Translations under genes and position numbers: made by a program | Notes under the pieces: model-generated | Databases searched by the model: none | What the model was told of the DNA's origin: nothing | Seen by the model: only the letters and a program-made list of their open reading frames with translations | Assembly (NCBI GenBank): GCA_013285945.1 | Contig: JABDGP010000023.1 | Coordinates: 1 to 42,633 of the forward strand | Direction: 5' to 3' | Origin: Bacteroidota bacterium | GTDB taxonomy: Bacteria > Bacteroidota > Bacteroidia > Cytophagales > Cyclobacteriaceae | DNA: 42,633 nucleotides | Shown here: positions 34,684 to 42,633 of the stretch, in pieces | Position numbering within the stretch: the stretch's first letter is position 1 | How the letters are laid out: each line of letters starts with the position of its first letter

Positions 34684-36003
34684 ATGAAAACAAAAACCCT
34701 TATCTCCGTATCGGCACTTGCATTTATAATAATGTGGGGCCTGTTTGGTTTCTCTAAAAATAAAGAAGCCAAAGTAAAACATCGGACTACCTACCGAAGC
34801 ATTCCTAAAGGTTGCGTATTCCGAACATTGATGGGCGAAGAGCCTTCTGACTCGAACTTCATTTTCAAAACACCCGAAAAAGCTCAAGCCTCAGTGCGAA
34901 GTGGCTTAGCGTGGATCGTCAAAGCTCAAAATTTGAATGGCGGATGGGGAGCAGGATCTCACAGCCGCCAGGACGTAATGGATCCGCATGCAGTAGAAGC
35001 CGATCCTGCCACAACGGCCATGGTGGCTATGTCAATCCTACGAAGTGGATCAACCTTGCATTCCGGATTATATTCGAAGGAATTAAAAAAAGCTGTAGCA
35101 TATTTATTGAGTTCAATTGAAACCTCATCAGCAGAAAGTTTCAATATCACAACGCAAACAGGGACTCAAATTCAGGTGAAGCTGGGCGCTAATATTGATG
35201 TGATCCTTACAGCACAATTTTTGTCCAACCTCCTTGACTATCCCGAGTCGGATGGGGATTTTACTAATCGTATTAAAAGAGATTTAAATACTTGCATAGC
35301 GAAAATTCAACGCGCACAAGATCAGAACGGAAGTATTACAGGATCTGGCTGGGCAGGAGTTTTACAATCTTCGTTTGCTACCAATGCGCTCGAAGCCGCA
35401 CAGTCACACGGAGCCGTAGTAGATAATGAAGCTTTTGAAAAAGCCCGTGAGTTTCAAAAGAATAACTACGATCCAAAATCCGGAAGCGCCAATACCGATA
35501 TGGGAGCCGGAGTGATGTTATATTCTGTTACAAGTTCAGCCCGCGCCAGTGCCAAAGAGGCTCGCCGAGTAGAAGAAGAAATAGCAAAAGCCAAAAAGAG
35601 CGGAAGCCTTGCGGCGAATGCCCCTGCTTCGGTAGAAAATCTTCAAAAGATAGGTTTCAACAAAGATGATGCGATGAAATATTCAACAGCCTATGAAATT
35701 TATCAATCGGCAAAAGTGCAGGCTCAGCGCGAAGACGTTATGGACGGGTTTGGAAGCAATGGCGGTGAGGAATTCCTGAGCTACTTACAAACCGGAGAAT
35801 CGATGATCATTGGCAAAGACAAAACCTGGAATCAATGGTATGATAATATTGCCGGCCGGATGCTGCGCATTCAAAATGACGATGGAAGCTGGAGCGGGCA
35901 CCATTGCATTAGTAGTCCGGTTTTTTGTACTGCTACCTGCGTACTTATTCTGTCGGTGAGTAATGATGCCGATAAACTGGTCAGACAAGGGGAAGTAAAA
36001 TAA
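34684..36003 (+). CDS. Secreted alpha/alpha-toroid protein (terpenoid-cyclase/prenyltransferase-like fold)
   Basis: A 439-residue exported protein with a membrane-spanning signal at about 5-23. Three QW-like repeats of the squalene-cyclase/prenyltransferase toroid are seen: WIVKAQNLNGGWGAG (77-91), IQRAQDQNGSITGSGWAG (208-225) and MLRIQNDDGSWSG (393-405). No DXDD catalytic motif is visible, so terpene cyclase activity is unlikely. Between residues about 284 and 375 lies a charged Ala/Glu/Lys-rich helical insertion. The C-terminus has HHC (406-408) followed by Cys415 and Cys419, a possible metal or disulfide site. It is followed by a strong terminator and then by the receptor gene. The fold is likely, the function unknown. 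Confidence 0.7.
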   Translation: MKTKTLISVSALAFIIMWGLFGFSKNKEAKVKHRTTYRSIPKGCVFRTLMGEEPSDSNFIFKTPEKAQASVRSGLAWIVKAQNLNGGWGAGSHSRQDVMDPHAVEADPATTAMVAMSILRSGSTLHSGLYSKELKKAVAYLLSSIETSSAESFNITTQTGTQIQVKLGANIDVILTAQFLSNLLDYPESDGDFTNRIKRDLNTCIAKIQRAQDQNGSITGSGWAGVLQSSFATNALEAAQSHGAVVDNEAFEKAREFQKNNYDPKSGSANTDMGAGVMLYSVTSSARASAKEARRVEEEIAKAKKSGSLAANAPASVENLQKIGFNKDDAMKYSTAYEIYQSAKVQAQREDVMDGFGSNGGEEFLSYLQTGESMIIGKDKTWNQWYDNIAGRMLRIQNDDGSWSGHHCISSPVFCTATCVLILSVSNDADKLVRQGEVK

Positions 36004-36023
36004 ACCTGGAGTGAACTCGTTCA

Positions 36024-36054
36024 AAGCCCGGCCACAAGGTCGGGCTTCTTTTTT
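36024..36054 (+). terminator. Intrinsic terminator after the toroid-protein gene
   Basis: AAGCCCGGCC (36024-36033) pairs with GGTCGGGCTT (36038-36047) across a four-base ACAA loop, with one G-U pair, and is followed by CTTTTTT to 36054. It is a clean rho-independent terminator 20 bases after the stop codon. Confidence 0.9.
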
Positions 36055-36168
36055 ATACAAATTATTGATAATAATGATGTTAGGTAATTAAAAAGTTATT
36101 ATCAACTTTGTCTAACCCATCTGGCTTAAATCCCAACCCAAAATTAAAATCCAGGTTAATATTTCGGT

Positions 36169-37437
36169 ATGACCATCACGCTTAAGGCCACTCCTTTTCT
36201 AGTCTTATTATTGATTACTCACGGCTTGTTTTCACAAACGACCAAAGCTGGCTTTTCAAACGGAGTCATTGATGCGCGCTCCTGGTCGCCACACAATTCT
36301 TCTTTTGCTGTCAATGGATCTTGCAAAGTCTTTGACGGCCTTCTGCTCACTCCTGATGAGTGCAAAAAGGCTTCTGCTTCTGCCAGAGTTGAGGATTTTC
36401 CTAATTTATTTAGAGCTACTCAAGGCAGCGGACCAGGTTTGGGCTATGCCACGTACACCATGACAATCTTACTGCCTTCTCACGAAAAGAATATGGCCAT
36501 AAGCCTGCCACAGATATATTCCAGTTATCAATTGTGGGCAAATGAGAAGCTTATTGCAAAAAATGGCAAGGTTGGAAAAAACTCTGAAGAATGTATTCCG
36601 CAGTGGATGCCTCAAACCGTTCTCTTCGAGCTCCCGTCAGACACGCTGGTACTTGTTTTACAGATAGCGAACTTCCATCATGCGAAAGGTGGGATCAAAG
36701 AGCCTGTTTATATTGGTGAGGCGCCAGTGATGCAATTCAAGCGCACCGTTGCTACCGCCAGTAACTTAACAGAAGCTGCAGCTTTATTTATGATCGGCTC
36801 CTTTTTCCTGATCATTTTCTTTGGTAATAAAAGGAAAGTAGCGCTATACTTTGCCATGCTCTGCCTTACCTGGTCGGTGCGGTCGTTGTTTTCAAACCTC
36901 TATCTTTTTATTTCCTTTTATCCGGATTTCGATTGGGCCACAATGATCCGCATTGAATATATCGGCCTCTATCTAACCATGGCGTGGGCGATTCTGTTTT
37001 TGAGCCACATCTTTCGGAATGAGTCAAACATGATTGTGAAATATCTCTTGGTAATTGTCAACTGTATGTTTACCGTATTCACTCTTTTTTCTGCACCACG
37101 TTCGTTTACGCAGTGGCTTAATTTATACCTGATTATTTCCGCAGTGCTTCTCCTTTATGGATGTTTTATTATTGTACGAGCCTGGGCCAACGAGCGTATC
37201 GGTTCCGGGCTGCTCACCATATCTATTATCCTCGGGCTCAATATTTTTGGCTACGATATTTTTGTTTACGAAGGCTTTTCGTCTTATGATCCGGTTATTT
37301 TCAGCATTGGTTACATCACTATCTTCTTGTTGATGGGTTTCGCGTTGGCGATGCATCTCAATCTGATCAAAAGTAAACCCGCCCCAAGTACAAGGCTCAC
37401 CTACGAGGATTTGTATAAAGATCAATTTAACACCTAA
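36169..37437 (+). CDS. 7TMR-DISM-type receptor with no output domain
   Basis: A 422-residue protein. Residues 1-22 are a signal peptide (ending LFSQ). Residues 25-195 form an extracytoplasmic beta-rich domain resembling 7TMR-DISM extracellular domain 2, with the YTMTILLP and SSYQLWANEKLIAKNGKVG segments typical of that jelly-roll. Seven membrane helices follow (about 200-395), and the protein stops after only about 25 cytoplasmic residues. Typical members carry a histidine kinase, GGDEF or DNA-binding output; none is present, and no frameshift is seen. It may act by protein contact with an unlinked effector. It is preceded by the toroid-protein gene and its terminator, and followed by a hairpin and the M28 gene. 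Confidence 0.75.
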   Translation: MTITLKATPFLVLLLITHGLFSQTTKAGFSNGVIDARSWSPHNSSFAVNGSCKVFDGLLLTPDECKKASASARVEDFPNLFRATQGSGPGLGYATYTMTILLPSHEKNMAISLPQIYSSYQLWANEKLIAKNGKVGKNSEECIPQWMPQTVLFELPSDTLVLVLQIANFHHAKGGIKEPVYIGEAPVMQFKRTVATASNLTEAAALFMIGSFFLIIFFGNKRKVALYFAMLCLTWSVRSLFSNLYLFISFYPDFDWATMIRIEYIGLYLTMAWAILFLSHIFRNESNMIVKYLLVIVNCMFTVFTLFSAPRSFTQWLNLYLIISAVLLLYGCFIIVRAWANERIGSGLLTISIILGLNIFGYDIFVYEGFSSYDPVIFSIGYITIFLLMGFALAMHLNLIKSKPAPSTRLTYEDLYKDQFNT

Positions 37438-37458
37438 CCAATTCATTCTTAAACAAGC

Positions 37459-37490
37459 AAATCGATTGAAATCACAATCGATTTTAACTT
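37459..37490 (+). terminator. Probable terminator after the 7TM gene
   Basis: AAATCGATTG (37459-37468) and CAATCGATTT (37475-37484) form a perfect 10-bp stem with a six-base loop. TTAACTT follows, a T-rich but not pure T-tract. The core ATCGAT is itself palindromic, so a protein-binding site is an alternative. Confidence 0.5.
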
Positions 37491-37527
37491 TATTTGAGTC
37501 GCTAAATTTCGTAATCAAGTAATCACC

Positions 37528-38826
37528 ATGAAAAAGATTTTGTTTGCCATTGTCCTATCGTCTCAGTTTGCCAATGCTCAAGTTGACAAGTACATTAAAG
37601 AGAAAGATGTAACACGCATCATTAAAACCTTGTCGGCCGATGACATGATGGGCCGCTCGGCAACAGATGCGAAGAGTATTTTCAAAGCAGCCGCATTTAT
37701 TGAGAAAGAGTTTAAGAAAATCGGGCTGACGCATATGACAGGCTTGACCAGCTACAGGCAGGAATTCCAGAAACAAAGGGTTAGTCCCGGTTCAATTGAA
37801 GTAATTATTGACGGAGATAAGATTAGTAAAGACAACATCATTTTCATCTCTGAACGAAAAGATGTAGATCTAAAGACGGGATTGACAATAAAAACAATTC
37901 CACTTGACAATTCCGCTCCAAACAAAAATCAGTACTTCTTAGGTAAGGCTTTCGAAATTTATCGAGACACTTCCTCATGCATCGTTTTAGTGCCTGCAGA
38001 GTTTGATGCGAATTTCAAGGAGTTCAGAGGTTACGTTGGAAAACGTTTCGCGAGCGGACGAAAATCAACCAAAGTATTTGTACTCGGAAAAAGCACTGCC
38101 ACTGAATATTCTGTTAAGGCTACCCAAAATGTTGAATCAATATCGATGACTAATGTCGTAGGTGTTCTCGAAGGCAAAAGTAAAAAAGAGGAGATGGTAG
38201 TTTTCTCCGGCCACTACGATCACATCGGGATTCAAAAAGCGGTTAACGGTGACTCTATTGCCAATGGCGCAGACGATGATGCTTCAGGAACGACAGCCGT
38301 GATCGCATTGGCGCGCTACTTCAAGAAAACAAAAACGAATGAACGCACATTGATCTTCGTTGCTTTTACAGCAGAAGAAATCGGTGGCTATGGATCCAAG
38401 TATTTCTCACAGCAAATCAATGCCGACAAAGTAACTGCAATGTTCAATATCGAAATGATTGGCAAGCCATCGAAGTGGGGACAGAACAGCGCATTCATTA
38501 CTGGTTTTGATAAATCCGACTTTGGAGAAATTCTTCAAAAGAATGTGACGGGCACACAGTTTCAGTTCAACCCCGATCCTTACCCTGAACAAGATTTGTT
38601 TTACCGGTCAGACAATGCTACGCTGGCGAGGCTAGGCGTTCCGGCACACAGCATTTCTACTGACCAGATCGACAGTGATAAACTCTACCATTCCGTTGAT
38701 GACGAATTTGAGTCGATGAACATCGCCAACATTACAAGCACCATTAAAGCAATCGCGCTTGGTGCAAAGTCCATGGTTGAAGGCAAAGACGCTCCTAAAA
38801 GAATTGATAAAACCGCAGTGAGGTAA
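37528..38826 (+). CDS. Exported M28-family zinc peptidase
   Basis: A 432-residue secreted aminopeptidase-like enzyme. Residues 1-18 are a signal peptide (ending ANAQ). Residues about 20-215 form an N-terminal region with no clear domain. The M28 catalytic part (about 216-415) has His229 (SGHYDH), Asp249 (GADDDASG), catalytic Glu283 with metal ligand Glu284 (AEE), Glu309 (NIEMIG) and His388 (LYHSVDDE). Glu309 takes the place usually held by Asp in aminopeptidases of this family, as also seen in PSMA-type or glutaminyl-cyclase-like relatives. It likely hydrolyses peptides in the periplasm or outside. The gene is flanked by a hairpin upstream and the leuS promoter downstream. Confidence 0.9.
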   Translation: MKKILFAIVLSSQFANAQVDKYIKEKDVTRIIKTLSADDMMGRSATDAKSIFKAAAFIEKEFKKIGLTHMTGLTSYRQEFQKQRVSPGSIEVIIDGDKISKDNIIFISERKDVDLKTGLTIKTIPLDNSAPNKNQYFLGKAFEIYRDTSSCIVLVPAEFDANFKEFRGYVGKRFASGRKSTKVFVLGKSTATEYSVKATQNVESISMTNVVGVLEGKSKKEEMVVFSGHYDHIGIQKAVNGDSIANGADDDASGTTAVIALARYFKKTKTNERTLIFVAFTAEEIGGYGSKYFSQQINADKVTAMFNIEMIGKPSKWGQNSAFITGFDKSDFGEILQKNVTGTQFQFNPDPYPEQDLFYRSDNATLARLGVPAHSISTDQIDSDKLYHSVDDEFESMNIANITSTIKAIALGAKSMVEGKDAPKRIDKTAVR

Positions 38827-38843
38827 ATCCTTTCTCGCTTCAT

Positions 38844-38874
38844 TTTGCTTGTGATTCGCATTGAATTACTTTTG
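38844..38874 (+). promoter_or_regulatory. Promoter of leuS
   Basis: TTTG (38844-38847) and TACTTTTG (38867-38874) are separated by exactly 19 bases, a full match to the Bacteroidota promoter consensus. The leuS ATG lies 30 bases downstream at 38904, which gives a leader of about 20-25 bases. No T-box-like leader fits in this space. Confidence 0.72.
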
Positions 38875-38903
38875 CTGTTTCATTTATATCTATTTTCTGA
38901 TTT

Positions 38904-41894
38904 ATGGCCGATTACAGCAAAGACGAGATCAAGCGCATTGAAGAAAAGTGGCGCAGCGAGTGGGAAAAACGTGGTGTTTATAAGGTAGGCGAAGACGATA
39001 GCAAGCCCAAATACTATGTGCTGGATATGTTTCCATACCCTTCCGGTGCCGGGCTGCACGTAGGTCATCCACTTGGCTACATCGCTTCCGATATTGTTGC
39101 TCGTTTCAAAAGGCTAAAGGGATTTAATGTTTTGCACCCAATGGGCTTCGATGCCTTTGGCTTGCCCGCCGAACAGTATGCTATCGAACACGGAGTGCAT
39201 CCTGCCAAGTCAACACAAGACAACATTCGGAATTATAAAAAGCAACTTGGCAAAATTGGTTTTTGCTATGACTGGAGCCGCGAAGTACAAACCTGCGATC
39301 CAAAATATTATCGCTGGACACAATGGATCTTTCTCCAGATTTTTGATAGCTGGTACAATCGCAAAAGCAACAAAGCCGAACGGATCACCACGCTCACGTG
39401 GATATTTGAAAACGAAGGGAACGAAGAATATCCATTTCCAAATTCAAAATACAAATTACCTAACGGTGAAGTAACGTTCATTCCTGCAGAATGGAAAGCG
39501 TTCAACCAAAAGCAGCGTCAGGAAATTTTGATGCAATACAGGTTGGCTTACCTCGCATATACGGATGTGAATTGGTGCGAAGCGTTAGGAACTGTATTAG
39601 CTAATGACGAAGTAATCAATGGCGTAAGCTATCGCGGCGGCTTTCCTGTTGTGAAAAAGCAGATGCGCCAGTGGAGTTTACGCATCACCGAGTATGCCGA
39701 CAGGTTATTGAAAGGCTTGGAAGTGATAGACTTCAGTGATTCAATGAAAGAGATCCAGCGCAACTGGATTGGCAAAAGTGTTGGTGCGCTGATTGATTTT
39801 GAATTGAAAACTGAAAAATCGTCGGTGAAGAATTTGAAAGTATTCACAACCCGTCCTGATACAATCTTCGGTGTTGATTTTATGGTAGTTGCTCCTGAAC
39901 ATGAAATCGTAAAAGAGATCACCAGCAAAGACAAGAAAGAAGAAGTTGAGAAATATTTGAAGTATGTAGAGAGCCGTTCAGAAATTGACCGGATGGCCGA
40001 AGTGAAAAAGATCACCGGCTGTTTTACCGGAGCTTACGCGATCAATCCATTTAACAAACGAAAAATTGAAGTTTGGATCAGCGAATACGTTTTGGCTGGC
40101 TACGGAACAGGTGCGATCATGGCCGTGCCTTGTGGCGATGAACGTGATCATAAGTTTGCCAAACATTTTAATATTCCGATTACCAACATCATCGGAAGCC
40201 AGTACAATGGAACTGAACCCAATCCCACCAAAGAGGCAATCCTCGAAAACTCTGATTTCCTCAATGGAATGGTTATGCACAAAGCCATCGATGTGGTGAT
40301 CCGTAAACTCGAAGAAAAGAAAATTGGTAAGAAGCAAGTCAACTACAAGATGCGTGATGCAGGCTGGAGTCGTCAGCGCTATTGGGGCGAACCTTTCCCG
40401 GTAGTCTTTCGTGATGATATGCCCTACCCGATGAATGATGTCGAATTGCCATTGACTCTTCCCAACACGGATAATTTTAAATCATCAGGGAATGGCGAAG
40501 GTCCGTTGGCAAACCTGAAAGAGTGGATTAACTTCTCAGAGAATGCCAAGCGCGATAGCAACACCATGCCAACACATGCCGGAGCAGCCTGGTATTTCTT
40601 GCGTTACATGGATCCACACAACGACAAAGAGTTTGCAAGCAAAAAGGCACTCGACTATTGGAACCAGGTTGATGTGTACATTGGCGGGTCGGAGCATGCT
40701 GTGGCACATTTGCTGTATTCACGTCTGTGGACAAAAATTTTGCACGACTTAGACTATATCAATTTTGACGAGCCGTTTAAGAAGTTGATCAATCAGGGGA
40801 AGATTACTGGGGACTCAAGGTTGGTTTATCGTGGATTCGTTACGTGGGCAAGTAACGACTCAGGAGAAAGTCCAAGTTTTCAACCGTCCATTTTTATATC
40901 TCATAATATCAAAGAAGATTTACAAGAGGGTAGATCACTCAAAGACAAGGATCAGACTCGTTACTTAAACGCTATCAAGAAAATTGAAGGACAACTTCAG
41001 GTATTGAACGACTCGTACAGACATAATGGTATTTTAAAAAGTGGAGAGTTTAGAATTGCATTTGAAGGATTAACTCCTCTTCATGTCGATGTAAACATTG
41101 TAAACGGTTCGGAGTTAGATACCGAAGCTTTTAAAAAATGGAAGGCTGATTTTGCAAATGCTGAATTTATTTTGGAAGACGGCAAATACATCTGCGGCTC
41201 GGCTATCGAGAAAATGAGTAAGTCGTTGTACAACGTTGTAAATCCGGATAAGGTCATCAACGATTATGGAGCCGACACTCTCCGCCTATACGAAATGTTC
41301 CTCGGCCCGTTGGAAGCATCCAAGCCTTGGAGCACAAGCGGCATTGATGGTGTTTATAAATTCTTAAGACGTTTCTGGAATTTATTCCATGACAATCTCG
41401 GCAACTGGAATGTTTCCGATGCTGAACCCACGCGCGAAGAGCTGAAAGCCTTGCACAAAGTCATCAAGAAAGTAGAATATGACGTTGAGCATTATTCATT
41501 CAACACTTCGGTAAGTGAATTTATGATTTGCGCCAATGAGTTGTCTTCGTTGAAATGTAATAAACGCGCTATTCTTGAGCCCCTTACAATTGTGCTGGCT
41601 TCCTACGCACCACACATCACCGAAGAGCTTTGGGAAAAATTAGGCCACACCGATTCGATATTAAATGCGAAGTATCCTTTATTCAATGAAGAATATCTGA
41701 AAGAGAATGACTTTGAATATCCAATTTCCATTAATGGAAAAGTACGCGCCAAAATGAACTTCGCACTGGATATGCCCATATCAGATATGGAGAAAATTGT
41801 GATGGCATCAGAGGCCGTGCAAAAATGGACCGAAGGCAAGGCTCCTAAAAAAGTAATTATTGTTCCGGGAAGAATTGTTAACATAGTTCTTTAA
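38904..41894 (+). CDS. leuS: Leucyl-tRNA synthetase with an unusual insertion
   Basis: LeuRS charges tRNA-Leu with leucine in the cytoplasm. The protein has 996 residues, some 50-70 more than the 920-950 usual in Bacteroidota. The HIGH motif is H52-V-G-H55, followed by HPLGYIASDIVARFKRLKG. The editing domain lies at about 230-430 (TTRPDTIFGVDFM at about 315-327). KMSKS is at 770-774. The anticodon-binding and C-terminal domains complete the protein. Between LVYR (640-643) and HVDVNIV (727-733) there is a stretch of about 80 residues where I expect about 20; its core (about 645-722) is charged, with a predicted coiled or helical part. The frame is open throughout. A strong promoter precedes it. 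Confidence 0.97.
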   Translation: MADYSKDEIKRIEEKWRSEWEKRGVYKVGEDDSKPKYYVLDMFPYPSGAGLHVGHPLGYIASDIVARFKRLKGFNVLHPMGFDAFGLPAEQYAIEHGVHPAKSTQDNIRNYKKQLGKIGFCYDWSREVQTCDPKYYRWTQWIFLQIFDSWYNRKSNKAERITTLTWIFENEGNEEYPFPNSKYKLPNGEVTFIPAEWKAFNQKQRQEILMQYRLAYLAYTDVNWCEALGTVLANDEVINGVSYRGGFPVVKKQMRQWSLRITEYADRLLKGLEVIDFSDSMKEIQRNWIGKSVGALIDFELKTEKSSVKNLKVFTTRPDTIFGVDFMVVAPEHEIVKEITSKDKKEEVEKYLKYVESRSEIDRMAEVKKITGCFTGAYAINPFNKRKIEVWISEYVLAGYGTGAIMAVPCGDERDHKFAKHFNIPITNIIGSQYNGTEPNPTKEAILENSDFLNGMVMHKAIDVVIRKLEEKKIGKKQVNYKMRDAGWSRQRYWGEPFPVVFRDDMPYPMNDVELPLTLPNTDNFKSSGNGEGPLANLKEWINFSENAKRDSNTMPTHAGAAWYFLRYMDPHNDKEFASKKALDYWNQVDVYIGGSEHAVAHLLYSRLWTKILHDLDYINFDEPFKKLINQGKITGDSRLVYRGFVTWASNDSGESPSFQPSIFISHNIKEDLQEGRSLKDKDQTRYLNAIKKIEGQLQVLNDSYRHNGILKSGEFRIAFEGLTPLHVDVNIVNGSELDTEAFKKWKADFANAEFILEDGKYICGSAIEKMSKSLYNVVNPDKVINDYGADTLRLYEMFLGPLEASKPWSTSGIDGVYKFLRRFWNLFHDNLGNWNVSDAEPTREELKALHKVIKKVEYDVEHYSFNTSVSEFMICANELSSLKCNKRAILEPLTIVLASYAPHITEELWEKLGHTDSILNAKYPLFNEEYLKENDFEYPISINGKVRAKMNFALDMPISDMEKIVMASEAVQKWTEGKAPKKVIIVPGRIVNIVL

Positions 41895-41933
41895 CTCGTG
41901 AAAACTTTTTTCTTTTGATCCGTTAGAGCGATC

Positions 41934-42633
41934 ATGATATTTCGATTTTTATTCCTTACAGCCGTTGGTTTTTTTGTTTGTTCATTGAGCTCTGGCCAGC
42001 AGTTGATCCGCGGAAAAATAATTGACAGCCTAAGTCTACAGCCTGTCGCCTTTGCCAACCTTTCTCTTGAAGATGGCAAAAGCGGAACCACAACGGAAAT
42101 AGAGGGTAACTTTTCGTTAACGATTCCTCAAGGCTACACGGGCTTGGTTTATATCACACACGTGAGTTATCAAACGAGAATCCTTCCACTCTCCTATTTG
42201 AAGAATAATCAAATTATAGCCGTACTGCCGGGGTCAACCCAACTGATGGAGGTTGTCGTAACCGGTACCAAAGAAGAAAATCCCGCCTTCCGGATTATTC
42301 GTCAAGCTATTGCACACAAGAAAGATCACAATCCGGCCAATCTTAAATCGTATCAATACATCTCTTATAATAAGTTTTTAGTGACGATGAGTGGCTCATC
42401 ACGGAGAACGGATTCAATCATTCAAAAGCTCAAGGCACGACCTGACACTGTGAAGCTCAAGAAGAATCAGAAACGCTTACTCTCCTTCGACAGCCTTTTA
42501 CAAACCACACATTTATTTTTAAGCGAATCCGTTACTGAAAAACAAGTTGTCAATCCCGATAAGGAAAAAGAAAAGCTACTGGCGCTTCAGGTCTCTGGCT
42601 TTAAAAGTCCTCTATTCACCAACGTAGCTACGG
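41934..42633 (+). CDS. DUF5686 family outer-membrane protein with carboxypeptidase-like repeat domain (partial)
   Basis: The reading frame starts at the ATG at 41934 and runs to the window edge, giving 233 codons so far. Residues 1-21 form a signal peptide (VCSLSSGQ). Residues about 22-115 are a carboxypeptidase-D regulatory-like beta domain: RGKIIDSLSLQPVAFANLSL, later EIEGNFSLTIP. The sequence then reads LMEVVVTGTKEENPAFRIIR and NPANLKSYQYISYNKF, the pattern of DUF5686 proteins. These are outer-membrane beta-barrel proteins of Bacteroidota, distantly like TonB-linked receptors, with unknown ligands. It follows leuS by 39 bases with no clear terminator in between. Confidence 0.85.
   Translation, partial: MIFRFLFLTAVGFFVCSLSSGQQLIRGKIIDSLSLQPVAFANLSLEDGKSGTTTEIEGNFSLTIPQGYTGLVYITHVSYQTRILPLSYLKNNQIIAVLPGSTQLMEVVVTGTKEENPAFRIIRQAIAHKKDHNPANLKSYQYISYNKFLVTMSGSSRRTDSIIQKLKARPDTVKLKKNQKRLLSFDSLLQTTHLFLSESVTEKQVVNPDKEKEKLLALQVSGFKSPLFTNVAT

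Noticed and set aside
40836-41069. The leuS insertion as a mobile element or frameshift
   Set aside because: No stop, no terminal repeats and no target duplication; reading frame and both flanks continue normally.
1-42633. tRNA genes, CRISPR arrays, insertion sequences, prophage or defence genes
   Set aside because: I saw no cloverleaf with a CCA-end or T-loop pattern, no repeat-spacer array, no transposase or integrase protein and no terminal inverted repeats.

Overview
The window reads as chromosomal DNA of a Bacteroidota bacterium, most likely of the Cytophagales. Three things point there: an alternative complex III (act) cluster joined to an aa3-type oxidase cluster, gene starts that mostly lack Shine-Dalgarno sequences, and promoters of the Bacteroidota form (TTTG, 19 bases, TAnnTTTG), plus lineage-typical families such as DUF5686, 7TMR-DISM and two-domain FtsX permeases. 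Genes are dense, and no gap between genes exceeds 300 bases. I saw no tRNA, rRNA, CRISPR array, insertion sequence, prophage or integrase.

Layout. Bases 1-9732 are mostly plus-strand housekeeping genes: pdxA (vitamin B6), a TerB-like protein, DUF177-rpmF, then fabH-efp-accB-accC (fatty-acid initiation, elongation factor P, acetyl-CoA carboxylase), pgk, a convergent short-chain dehydrogenase, and an MlaE/MlaF lipid-transport pair. Bases 9790-15866 (minus) hold an FtsX/MacB-type permease and a very large membrane histidine kinase. Bases 15955-32675 (minus) are one long respiratory block. Transcription starts at a strong promoter match at 32712-32742 and runs actA-B-C-D-E-F, coxB, coxA, ctaA, ctaB, two coxC-like genes and subunit IV. 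A probable terminator follows, and then a small assembly set: a degenerate SCO protein, DUF420, an 83-residue CAMC protein and DUF983. Bases 32901-42633 (plus) hold a membrane protein with a sarcosine-oxidase-like flavoenzyme, a secreted alpha/alpha-toroid protein, a 7TMR-DISM receptor without an output domain, an M28 peptidase, leuS with a large insertion, and the start of a DUF5686 protein cut by the window edge.

How the parts work together. ActA-F oxidise menaquinol and pass electrons through c hemes to the CuA site of CoxB and the heme a/heme a3-CuB centre of CoxA. CtaB and CtaA make heme O and then heme A for that oxidase. The four small genes downstream look like copper or redox assembly factors.

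The points most worth following are the cysteine-rich but partly undescribed oxidase-assembly set, with a SCO protein that has lost its copper ligands; the N-terminal cytochrome fused to ActA, giving six heme sites; the roughly 60-residue insertion in LeuRS; the non-canonical tip of EF-P; and the orphan 7TM receptor beside a secreted toroid protein.
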